This document shows, one piece after another, positions 6,399-13,391 of a stretch of DNA of 14,207 bases (the stretch's first letter is position 1; each line of letters opens with the position of its first letter). This DNA comes from Abditibacteriales bacterium. GTDB lineage: Bacteria; Armatimonadota; Abditibacteriia; Abditibacteriales; JANWYM01. The DNA lies in assembly GCA_025055355.1 (NCBI GenBank), contig JANWYM010000048.1:1-14207 (forward strand). Reading direction: 5' to 3'. The notes below the pieces were generated by a model. It had not been told where the DNA came from. It saw only the letters and a program-made list of their open reading frames with translations, and ran no database searches. The translations under genes and the position numbers were made by a program.

Positions 6399-7888
6399 CC
6401 CTCATTCGCCTCCTCTAACGCCAGTTTCGTCAGCTTCATGTCCTTGGGGATTTTGATGGGATACTTCCCATCAAAGCACGCCGCGCAGAAGTGTTTGCGG
6501 GAGATGCCGACGGCTTTGAAGACGTTGTCGAGGCTGAGGTAGCCCAGCGTGTCCGCGCCGATGTATTCGCAGATTTCGTCCACCGTGAGGCGGGAGGCGA
6601 TGAGTTTGTCGCGGTCGGGGGTGTCAATGCCGTAGAAGCACGGCCACATATACGGCGGCGAACTGACGCGCATGTGAATCTCGCGCGCGCCCGCTTCGCG
6701 CAGGACGTGGATGAGGTTGCGCGTGGTGGTGCCGCGCACGATGGAGTCCTCGACGACCACAATGCGCTTGCCGCGCAGCGTTTCGGGCAGCGGGGTGAAC
6801 TTCATGCGCACGCCCATCTCCCTCATGCGTTGGTCGGGTTGAATGAAGGTGCGGTGGATGTAACGGTTGCGAATGAGCCCCTCGCCGTAGGGAATCCTCG
6901 ACGCCTCCGCGTAGCCGATGGCGGCGGGGATGCCCGAGTCCGGCACGCCGATGACGAGGTCGGCTTTGGCGGGATACTCCTGCGCGAGGAGGTTGCCCAT
7001 GCGCCGCCGCACGGTGTAAACCGACTTGCCCATGAGGTGGCTGTCGGGTCGCGCCAGATAGATGAACTCAAACACGCACATTGCCTGCCGTGAGTTCGCG
7101 CCGGTTTTGATCTCCCGGATCCCGGTTTCGTCGAAGATGACGATTTCCCCCGGCTCGACTTCGCGCACGTAGTGCGCACCCACGACAGGCAGGGCGCAGG
7201 TTTCCGACGCCAGCACCCAACCTCGATTGTTGAGCCGCCCGATGCACAGCGGGCGCACGCCGTGCGGGTCGCGGAAGCCGATGAGTTTTTGGGGCGTGCA
7301 GGCGACGATGGAGTAAGCCCCCTCGAGGCGCTGCATGAGTTGCGGTAGGGCGTTTGCGAGGGGCAGGTCCGACAGGGCGGCGAGCAGTTTGACGATGACC
7401 TCAGAATCTACCGTCGTGCTGAACTCCATCCCTTGCTGCTCTAAAACGCGCCGCAGCCCTATCGCGTTGACGAGGTTGCCGTTGTGTCCCATCGCGATCT
7501 CGCCTTCAGAGCATCTGCCCAAAATCGGCTGCGCGTTGCACAGTTTGCTGGAGCCGGATGTGGAGTAGCGCGTGTGTCCGATGGCGATATGCCCGTGCAT
7601 GGAAGCAATGCGCTCCTCGTCGAACACCTGCGAGATCAACCCCATGTCGCGGTGCACCTGCACGCGCTCGCCGTCCGCGACGGCAATGCCCGCGCTCTCC
7701 TGTCCGCGATGCTGCAACTGGAACAAGCCAAAATAGGCGATGCGCGCAACCTCCTGCCCCGGCGCGTAAACGCCGAAGACGCCGCACTCGCACTTGGGGC
7801 TTTCACCGGGGGCGAAGGGTTCACGGCGCTCCCGTAACCCTAAACCCTTCCCCCTGAACCCAGCGTTTGTTAGGCGTTCATCAGACAT
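6395..7888 (-). CDS. purF: Amidophosphoribosyltransferase, Fe-S type
   Basis: PurF makes phosphoribosylamine from PRPP and glutamine, the committed step. Seen: CGVFGVY with the catalytic Cys at residue 35, GLFQLQHRGQESAG, GHTRYSTSG, the PRPP loop VVVEDSIVRGTT, and four cysteines placed as in the Bacillus-type 4Fe-4S enzyme (QAMCVFEF, YMWPCFYG, HFCAACF). The N-terminal nucleophile must be freed by removing a propeptide; here it is 34 residues, longer than the 11 of B. subtilis PurF, and largely encoded by a heptanucleotide repeat. I chose the ATG at 7888 (GAGGTG 7 nt before it) over a GTG at 7906 with no binding site. The gene overlaps the end of purL by 19 nt. Confidence 0.97.
   Translation of the reverse strand: MSDERLTNAGFRGKGLGLRERREPFAPGESPKCECGVFGVYAPGQEVARIAYFGLFQLQHRGQESAGIAVADGERVQVHRDMGLISQVFDEERIASMHGHIAIGHTRYSTSGSSKLCNAQPILGRCSEGEIAMGHNGNLVNAIGLRRVLEQQGMEFSTTVDSEVIVKLLAALSDLPLANALPQLMQRLEGAYSIVACTPQKLIGFRDPHGVRPLCIGRLNNRGWVLASETCALPVVGAHYVREVEPGEIVIFDETGIREIKTGANSRQAMCVFEFIYLARPDSHLMGKSVYTVRRRMGNLLAQEYPAKADLVIGVPDSGIPAAIGYAEASRIPYGEGLIRNRYIHRTFIQPDQRMREMGVRMKFTPLPETLRGKRIVVVEDSIVRGTTTRNLIHVLREAGAREIHMRVSSPPYMWPCFYGIDTPDRDKLIASRLTVDEICEYIGADTLGYLSLDNVFKAVGISRKHFCAACFDGKYPIKIPKDMKLTKLALEEANEG
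7827..7861. repeat. Five heptamers in the purF propeptide region
   Basis: Five consecutive 7-nt units follow the pattern NNNNCCC on the plus strand: CGCTCCC, GTAACCC, TAAACCC, TTCCCCC, TGAACCC. They encode about residues 10-21 of PurF, upstream of the catalytic Cys. Confidence 0.7.
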
Positions 7889-10113
7889 GGGATAGCACCT
7901 CGCCACGCGCGGTCGAGGGCGGAAACGTCCACATCAATCAGGTCGTTCACCCTCAACCGCTGACCGCCGACTTTGCCGAGCATCGTCACCGGCGCTCCAT
8001 GTTGTTGAGCGATGTTCAGAAGGTCGTTGACCCGCTGTTCGGGAAGAGAGACGATGATGCGCGACTGACTCTCTCCAAAGAGCAAAGCGTCATTACGGCT
8101 TGTGTCTTGCCTCTTGCGTAATTCAACGGCAGCCCCGATTCCACCTTCGATACAACATTCGGCGAGCGCGACCGCCAAGCCGCCTTCGGAGCAATCGTGC
8201 GCTGATGAGAGGAGTCCCTTTTGCGCCGCTTCCAGCACCGTGCGCTGCACGGCGCGTTCGCGTTCAAAGTCCAATGAGGGCGGCGCGCCAACTTCCAAGC
8301 CGTGAATGACGTGTAAGTATTCCGTGCCACCCAGATCGTCACCCGTCTCTCCAACGAGGGCTATTATATCACCTTCGCGTTTGAAGCCCAAAGTCAAATG
8401 TTGCGTGACATCGGACAGCACGCCAATCATGCCAATCAGCGGCGAGGGATGAATGACCGATGCGGGCGTTTCGTTGTAAAAACTCACGTTGCCGCTGACG
8501 ACGGGGAGGTCAAAGAACTCGCATGCGGTGGCGATACCTTCCACCGCTCGCTTGAACTGCCAGAACCTCTCGGGCTTTTCGGGGTTGCCGAAACAGAGGC
8601 AGTCGGTCACGGCGGCGGGCTCCGCGCCGACGCAGACCAGATTCCGCGCCGCCTCCGCCACCGCTATCTGCGCGCCGAGGCAGGGGTCGAGGTAGCAGTA
8701 GCGCGCGTTGCAGTCGGTCACGGCGGCGATGCCGAGGCGCGAGGCGTGAGGCGTGAGGCGTGACTGGTTACTGGCTACTGAGAACTGGTCACTGAATTTG
8801 AGGCGCAGCACAGCCGCGTCGCCTTTGCCCGGCGCGACGACGGTGTTCGTCTGAACGGTGTGGTCGTATTGATGGAACACCCACTCCTTGCTGGCGATGT
8901 TCGGTGAGGCGAGAAGTTTGAGCAGCACGTCGTTGTAGTCGCTCGGCTCTGGAAGTTGCGAGGGGTCGAACGACCGCACCTGCTTGATGTAAGCGGGCTC
9001 TTCGGCGGGTAAATGATACAACGGCGCTTCGGCTAAACTTTTCGCGGGCATCTCGGCGACGACTTTGCCGCGATGTCGCACGCGCATCATGCCATCGCCA
9101 GTGACCTGCCCGATGACGGCAGCGCCGAGGTCCCAGCGGCGGCAGATGCTCAACACCTCCTCCTCGCGTCCCTTCTCCACGACGGCGAGCATCCGCTCCT
9201 GCGACTCGCTCATCATGATTTCCCACGGCTCCATGTCCGCCTCGCGCAGGGGGACTTGGTCCAAGTCAATCTCCATCCCCACCTCGCCCGCCGCCGCCTG
9301 CTCGCAGGTGGAGCAGGTCAGCCCCGCCGCGCCCATGTCCTTGAGCGACACCACCGCGCCCGTGCGCAGCATTTCCAGCGTTGCCTCGATTAAACACTTC
9401 TCCGTGAACGGGTCGCCGATTTGCACCGTCGGACGTTTCTCTTCATCTTCGCCCAACTCGTGCGAGGCGAGGATGCTCGCCCCACCGATGCCGTCGCGCC
9501 CCGTGCTGTTGCCAAAGTAAATCACGCTGTTGCCCACGCCGCGCGCTCTGGCGGAAATCAAGTCCTCAGCCCGCGCCACGCCGACGCACATCACCCCGAC
9601 AAGGCAGTTGCCCCGATAGCACTCGTTGAAGTAAACCTCGCCGCCGACGGTGGGAACGCCAATGGAGTTGCCATACGACTGGATGCCGTCTACCACGCCG
9701 TTGAACAGATATCGCGCCAGCGGCGTCCGCAAATCGCCGAACCGCAATGAGTCGAGCAGCGCAATGGGACGCGCCCCACTGCCGAAGATGTCGCGCACAA
9801 TCCCACCGATACCCGTCGCCGCGCCCTGCTTGGGCTCGACCTGCGAGGGGTGGTTGTGGCTTTCCATCTTGAAGACGATGGCAAGCCCCGGTGCAATCTC
9901 GATCCCGCCCGCGTCCTGCCCGATGAGCGTTTTGAACTTTCCCGTTCTCGGCAGCAACCTCAGCAGCGCGCGCGAGCGCGGGTAGCCGCAATGTTCGCTC
10001 CACTCGACGGAATACATCGCCAACTCCGTCTCCGTCGGCACCCGCCCCAAAATCTCCACGACGCGGTGGTATTCTTCTTCCTTCATGCCCAACGCGAGGG
10101 CTTTCTCAAGCAT
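7870..10113 (-). CDS. purL: Phosphoribosylformylglycinamidine synthase subunit PurL (small type)
   Basis: This is the 747-residue synthetase subunit that, with PurQ and PurS, turns FGAR into FGAM using ATP and ammonia from glutamine. Seen: SVEWSEHCGYPRSR, FKMESHNHPSQVEP, GAATGIGGIVRDIF, YFGNSTGRDGIGGAS, the second-half TDCNARYCYLDP, and HDCSEGGLAVALAE near the end. Residues 440-460 are an extra 21-residue segment, between AAVLRLK and GIAAVTDC, not expected in the family and encoded by heptamer repeats. I chose the ATG at 10113 (GGGAG 6 nt before it) over a TTG nine codons upstream without a binding site. Its first codons overlap the tail of a HepT-like pseudogene. Confidence 0.97.
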   Translation of the reverse strand: MLEKALALGMKEEEYHRVVEILGRVPTETELAMYSVEWSEHCGYPRSRALLRLLPRTGKFKTLIGQDAGGIEIAPGLAIVFKMESHNHPSQVEPKQGAATGIGGIVRDIFGSGARPIALLDSLRFGDLRTPLARYLFNGVVDGIQSYGNSIGVPTVGGEVYFNECYRGNCLVGVMCVGVARAEDLISARARGVGNSVIYFGNSTGRDGIGGASILASHELGEDEEKRPTVQIGDPFTEKCLIEATLEMLRTGAVVSLKDMGAAGLTCSTCEQAAAGEVGMEIDLDQVPLREADMEPWEIMMSESQERMLAVVEKGREEEVLSICRRWDLGAAVIGQVTGDGMMRVRHRGKVVAEMPAKSLAEAPLYHLPAEEPAYIKQVRSFDPSQLPEPSDYNDVLLKLLASPNIASKEWVFHQYDHTVQTNTVVAPGKGDAAVLRLKFSDQFSVASNQSRLTPHASRLGIAAVTDCNARYCYLDPCLGAQIAVAEAARNLVCVGAEPAAVTDCLCFGNPEKPERFWQFKRAVEGIATACEFFDLPVVSGNVSFYNETPASVIHPSPLIGMIGVLSDVTQHLTLGFKREGDIIALVGETGDDLGGTEYLHVIHGLEVGAPPSLDFERERAVQRTVLEAAQKGLLSSAHDCSEGGLAVALAECCIEGGIGAAVELRKRQDTSRNDALLFGESQSRIIVSLPEQRVNDLLNIAQQHGAPVTMLGKVGGQRLRVNDLIDVDVSALDRAWRGAIPCLMNA
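8734..8797. repeat. Heptanucleotide repeat array inside purL
   Basis: Four units of GAGGCGY (8734-8761) are followed, after one base, by five units of the form ACTGNNN (8763-8797). The 21-residue insertion it encodes is 63 nt, equal to nine heptamers, so the frame is preserved. Confidence 0.8.
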
Positions 10114-10385
10114 CGCGCTCTCCCTGTGATTCTTTTTCAATGGTGGCTATCAGCCGTTGGTAGAAAGTTTCTACGTCGCCAAGTGCAGTGGTCAGAATTT
10201 TGTAAACGACGTCGGCGTTAATGCAAAAGATGCACCACACGGTTGCGAAACGGCACCATCTCGATGAAGGTGGCAGCCTCTTCATCGGTGAACCTGTTTG
10301 CTTCGCGCAGAACCTCGATGATGTCCACGCCGGAACCGGGGGCATGTAGCCCCAATCCCATCGCCGCGCGCACCTCATCTGTCAT
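10106..10385 (-). pseudogene. HepT-like (DUF86) remnant, N-truncated and frameshifted
   Basis: The first frame (10385-10218, 55 codons) contains IIEVLREANRFTDEEAATFIEMVPFRNRVVH, matching the second half of HepT-type RNase toxins including the R-x4-H motif. The tail continues in another frame (from about 10219 to the stop at 10106) with NADVVYKILTTALGDVETFY, the usual C-terminal helix. A single extra base or a loss of two bases near 10218-10225 explains the break. The first two helices of the family are absent: the start codon sits directly on the purQ stop (ATGA), and the upstream frame is only the shadow of purQ. No nucleotidyltransferase (MntA-type) antitoxin gene is nearby. It is most likely a decayed gene stranded in the operon. 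Confidence 0.7.
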
Positions 10386-11041
10386 CCCTGCACGATAGAC
10401 TCCCAAACTCCGCGCCCATCCACGCTGCCCAGAATCGCCTCCGCTGCCCGCTCGGGGTGCGGCATCATGCCCAAGACGTTGCGCTCGCGGTTGCAGATGC
10501 CGGCGATGTCGTCCAGCGAGCCGTTGGGGTTGTCGCCGTCGTAGCGGAACACGATTTGATGGTTCGCTTTCAACGCGGCGAGCGTCGCCGCGTCGCAGTA
10601 GTAGCATCCCTCACCGTGCGCGACGGGCATGGACAGCACTTGACCTTTCGTCAGTCGGCGCGTGAACGGCGTGTCGTCATTCTCGCAGCGGATGCGGACG
10701 AACTTGCACACGAACCGCTGCCCCACGTTTTTGAGGAGCGCGCCGGGCAGCAGACGCGCTTCGACGAGAATCTGAAATCCATTGCAGATGCCGATGACCA
10801 GTTTGCCCCTCGCGGCGTGTTCCTGCACCGCCTGCATCACCGGCGAAAACCGCGCAATCGCTCCGCAGCGCAGATAGTCACCGTAAGAGAACCCGCCGGG
10901 CAGCACGAGGCAGTCATATTTCGACAGGTTTGTCTCCTGATGCCAGACGTAGTCCACAGGTTGTGCGAGGACGTTTTTGATGACGTGATAAGCGTCCACG
11001 TCGCAGTTGGAGCCGGGGAAAACGACCACGCCGAAGTTCAT
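10382..11041 (-). CDS. purQ: Phosphoribosylformylglycinamidine synthase glutaminase subunit
   Basis: PurQ is the class I glutamine amidotransferase subunit that feeds ammonia to PurL. At 219 residues it is of normal length. Seen: VVVFPGSNCD at the start, LPGGFSYGDYLRCGA, nucleophile Cys86 in GICNGFQ, and His195/Glu197 in MMPHPERA. Its ATG overlaps the stop of the free-standing protease-like gene by ATGA, so its translation probably depends on that gene. A HepT-like remnant overlaps its stop. Confidence 0.97.
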   Translation of the reverse strand: MNFGVVVFPGSNCDVDAYHVIKNVLAQPVDYVWHQETNLSKYDCLVLPGGFSYGDYLRCGAIARFSPVMQAVQEHAARGKLVIGICNGFQILVEARLLPGALLKNVGQRFVCKFVRIRCENDDTPFTRRLTKGQVLSMPVAHGEGCYYCDAATLAALKANHQIVFRYDGDNPNGSLDDIAGICNRERNVLGMMPHPERAAEAILGSVDGRGVWESIVQG

Positions 11042-11880
11042 TTTTTCTTGCGCCTCCTTCCGACGCGCTTGACTTTGGTTTGCTTCTGCGCGCCGTCCAG
11101 TTCCACGGTCAGGGGGAATTCCAGCAGCGACGGCCGCCCGACGAGGGCTTGGCGCTGCGGGTTGACCAGGCAGAACGGGCTGCGCTCCCAGTTCAACACG
11201 CAGTCGCATGGGTACTCTAAACGATGCTTCTTACCGCGTTCATCCTCAACCCACAAAGCCACAGGCAGACGGCAGGTTACGTAAGAGCGCCCCAGATGAC
11301 TTTTGCGGAGCATGTTGCTGAGGGGCTGCATCGGCGCGATGTTTTGCGCTACCAACTCCTTGTAGTTAAGCAAAACAAACGGGCTGCCCGTGTCGAAGTC
11401 GGCATTGTAGAACAACGCCCGTTGCCTAATCTCTTCCATGCCCCAGTCTTTATGAGCCACCCCGACAGGCAGGGTGGGATAGGCATCCCTCACTGAAATC
11501 GCAGACCACGCCACACCTTCCTCAATCATCTCCTCGTCCTCGTGCCCCAACATCCACGCGATCCTGCCTTCACACCGCTCGATTTGTCGTAGTGCTTCCT
11601 CACTGGGACAGCTCTCGTCGTCTGGGTAAGAGGCAACGATCCTTCCGCCGACCACCAGTAACCACTTCGCTTGCCGGGCGGCAAACTGCTCATCTATCCA
11701 CTTGCCGTTCTCTTTCCAGATGTCCATAGAGATTTTTTCTATCTCGTCTGGAGGCAAAGCAATGAACTCCTCCCGCGAAATCTGAAACGCCTTGACCCTT
11801 ACAGGCGCCGTATCGCGCAACTTAGCCTTTGGCTTGCGCTTAGGAGGAGACGCATCCTTCATTTCTTCCATCGCTTTCAT
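11038..11880 (-). CDS. Free-standing retropepsin-like protein, paralogue of the PurS extension
   Basis: This 280-residue protein aligns end to end with residues from about 85 onward of the PurS fusion upstream. It starts with a basic linker, then residues 55-110 with WIDEQFAARQAKWLLVVGGRIVASY (a pattern like DUF5678), then ADFDTGSPFV with the putative catalytic Asp163, and near the C-terminus CDCVLNWERSPF and ALVGRPSLLEFPLTVELDG. DTG followed by a hydrophobic-GR-x-L motif is the layout of retropepsin-like aspartic proteases. It ends in a lysine/arginine-rich tail. GAGGGG precedes the ATG by 7 nt. The last roughly 175 bp are much closer to the fusion gene in DNA than the middle, suggesting gene conversion. 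Protease activity is inferred from pattern only. Confidence 0.7.
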   Translation of the reverse strand: MKAMEEMKDASPPKRKPKAKLRDTAPVRVKAFQISREEFIALPPDEIEKISMDIWKENGKWIDEQFAARQAKWLLVVGGRIVASYPDDESCPSEEALRQIERCEGRIAWMLGHEDEEMIEEGVAWSAISVRDAYPTLPVGVAHKDWGMEEIRQRALFYNADFDTGSPFVLLNYKELVAQNIAPMQPLSNMLRKSHLGRSYVTCRLPVALWVEDERGKKHRLEYPCDCVLNWERSPFCLVNPQRQALVGRPSLLEFPLTVELDGAQKQTKVKRVGRRRKKK

Positions 11881-11984
11881 GGGTTGCCCCCTCGTGTCGC
11901 CATCAAATCATTGGCAGAATGCGACCGCAGCGTAGCGGGGTCGTTGCCGTCCCAGTAGAGGGTGATAACGATGTGGGCTTTCAT
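11877..11984 (-). pseudogene. Remnant of a second PurS domain
   Basis: This 35-codon frame begins MKAHIVITL, matching the PurS start MKASIIITL. It jumps to YWDGNDPATLR, matching the ELDGDDPAALR region of PurS, with about 37 residues missing between. It then degrades to a stop that overlaps (ATGA) the start of the free-standing paralogue. The junction AACCCATG corresponds to CAGCCCGTG in the intact gene with one base lost, which separated the PurS part from the protease-like part. GAGGTGA lies upstream of its ATG, and it starts 27 nt after the fusion gene ends. It may now act only as a translated leader. Confidence 0.75.
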
Positions 11985-12011
11985 GGTCAACGGTCACCTC
12001 TCCGTCTCCGC

Positions 12012-13091
12012 TCACTTCTTCCGCTTCCCGACGCGCTTGACCTTGGTTTGCTTCTTTTCACCGTCCAGTTCGACGGTCAAAGGAAACCCCAGCAGCAACG
12101 GGCGCCCGACGAGGGCTTGGCGCTGCGGGTTGATCAGGCGGAACGGGCTGCGCTCCCAGTTCAGCACACAGTCGCACAAGCGCGTCAGGCGGTGCCGCTG
12201 TCCGCGTGCGTCCCTCACCCACATCGCTACGGTCGCCACGTTGACGATGAAAGGTTCATGAAGATGTTCCGACTGGTATCCGCCTCTCACGTCGCGTGCG
12301 CTGATGATACCTTGCCGTCGCAGGTCGCTGTAATCAAAGAAAACAAACGGATTCCCCGTGTCAAAGTCCGCGATAAGTGACACCCCGCGCTGCGCCGCTT
12401 CCGCCTCGTCCCACTGCGGGTGCGCCACCAACACCGCCAACGTCGGATAGGCATCCTCCGGCAGAGGCGTCCACGCGCTCGCTTCTTCAATCAGGTCGGG
12501 ACGCCGACCCAAGAACCACGCCGCCTTCCCCTCCCGCTGCTCCAGGGCGCGCACCTCCTCATCGCTGGGCCAGTCCTTATCGCTCTGGTAAGCGCCGACG
12601 ATGCGCCCGCCGACAATCAGCAGCCACGTCGCCCCCCGCAACTCCAACTGCTCATCTATCCAGTCGCCGTTTTCTTCCCACACCTCCTGAAGAAGACGGA
12701 TGTCCTCCGTCGGGGACAGATGGGTCAGTTCCTCCCGCGAGACCTGAAACGCTCTCGACATCACCGGCGCGGTGTCGCGCAACGAGCCTCTCTTCTTGTT
12801 CTTGCGCGGCGGGGACGCGACCTTCATCTCTTCAACCGCTGTCACGGGCTGCCCGTCCACCTCGACACGAAACTCCTCGATGATGGGGTTGGCGAGCAAC
12901 TTCTGACACATCTCCTCCACTTGCGCCCGCAGGGCGGCGGGGTCGTCGCCGTCCAGTTCGATGGTGATGAACTTACCGATGCGCAGGTCTTTGACGTTAG
13001 TGTAACCGAGGTGATGCAAGGCTTTCTGCACCGTCGCGCCCTGCGCGTCGAAGAGGGATTTTTTGAGGGTGATGATGATTGAGGCTTTCAT
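12012..13091 (-). CDS. purS: PurS fused to a retropepsin-like C-terminal module
   Basis: Residues 1-85 are PurS, the small subunit of FGAM synthase that bridges PurL and PurQ: MKASIIITLKKSLFDAQG, HHLGY, VKDLRIGKFITIEL, MCQKLLANPIIEEF. Ordinary PurS ends there; this protein is 359 residues. The extension has a basic linker (86-110), a WLLIVGGRIVGAY segment near 150-165 resembling DUF5678, LIADFDTGNPFVFFDY with putative catalytic Asp244, and CDCVLNWERSPF followed by ALVGRPLLLGFPLTVELDG (Val328-Gly-Arg330). The last two motifs fit retropepsin-like aspartic proteases, which act as dimers. No ribosome binding site is visible before the ATG; three TTGATGG-type heptamers lie there instead. The PurS call is firm; the protease-like call is moderate. 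Confidence 0.88.
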   Translation of the reverse strand: MKASIIITLKKSLFDAQGATVQKALHHLGYTNVKDLRIGKFITIELDGDDPAALRAQVEEMCQKLLANPIIEEFRVEVDGQPVTAVEEMKVASPPRKNKKRGSLRDTAPVMSRAFQVSREELTHLSPTEDIRLLQEVWEENGDWIDEQLELRGATWLLIVGGRIVGAYQSDKDWPSDEEVRALEQREGKAAWFLGRRPDLIEEASAWTPLPEDAYPTLAVLVAHPQWDEAEAAQRGVSLIADFDTGNPFVFFDYSDLRRQGIISARDVRGGYQSEHLHEPFIVNVATVAMWVRDARGQRHRLTRLCDCVLNWERSPFRLINPQRQALVGRPLLLGFPLTVELDGEKKQTKVKRVGKRKK

Positions 13092-13099
13092 GTGAATAA

Positions 13100-13120
13100 T
13101 TGATGGTTGATGGTTGACGG
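13100..13120. repeat. Three heptamers in the purS leader
   Basis: TTGATGG, TTGATGG and TTGACGG occur in tandem on the plus strand, 9-29 nt before the purS ATG. They occupy the place where a ribosome binding site would be expected, and no GGAGG-like sequence is present. Confidence 0.65.
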
Positions 13121-13127
13121 GCGATCA

Positions 13128-13391
13128 TCAACGAGCAACGTCGGCTTCTTCACGCACCTCGTCCAAATAGCGCCACCGCTGTCAACGGATTGCGGTAACG
13201 GATTAAGTGGATGGCGTCGACGTCCGATCCGAAAGCAGTCCGCTTAATCCGTTACCGCAATCCGTTGACAGCCTTCGCTCTACATCGCGTTCGCTGATGT
13301 CGCGCTCAAGCAGTTTCTCCGTGAACCCTTGACGACTTTGCCTGACAAGAAAATCCGCCAGCGTCGCTGTTTGTGCCTCTTCTGCGGTCAT
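13128..13391 (-). pseudogene. Small gene interrupted by a palindromic element
   Basis: The first part (about 39 codons from 13391) includes LADFLVRQSRQGFTEKLLER and is coupled to purB by ATGA. It then runs into the palindromic element, whose sequence introduces a stop at 13203-13205. Beyond the element, in the same frame, a plausible coding tail (WRYLDEVREEADVAR, then TGA at 13128-13130) resumes. Removing 96 nt would restore one open frame of about 55 codons. No family is recognised. In Bacillus this position, between purB and purS, holds purC; this is not purC. Confidence 0.5.
13178..13272. mobile_element. 95-bp palindromic element (MITE-like)
   Basis: Two perfect 30-nt inverted arms (13178-13207 and 13243-13272) flank a 35-nt centre; with one G-T pair the stem can extend four more pairs inward. 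Each arm contains two AACGGATT octamers 13 nt apart, giving four in all, two in each orientation. The centre has GTCGAC. It splits a small reading frame. No obvious target-site duplication is visible and no T run follows either arm, so it is not an intrinsic terminator. A MITE, a REP-type palindrome or a regulator-binding array are all possible. Confidence 0.7.

Noticed and set aside
6491..7093. Long plus-strand open frames opposite purF and other pur genes
   Set aside because: They arise from the high GC codon bias of the minus-strand genes and show no family motifs or binding sites.
10386..10607. Upstream frame continuing the HepT-like fragment
   Set aside because: It is arginine/glycine-rich and lies fully inside purQ in another frame, so it is a shadow of purQ and not the missing HepT N-terminus.
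13178..13272. Rho-independent terminator between purB and purS
   Set aside because: The stem is too long and the loop too large, and no T run follows on either strand.
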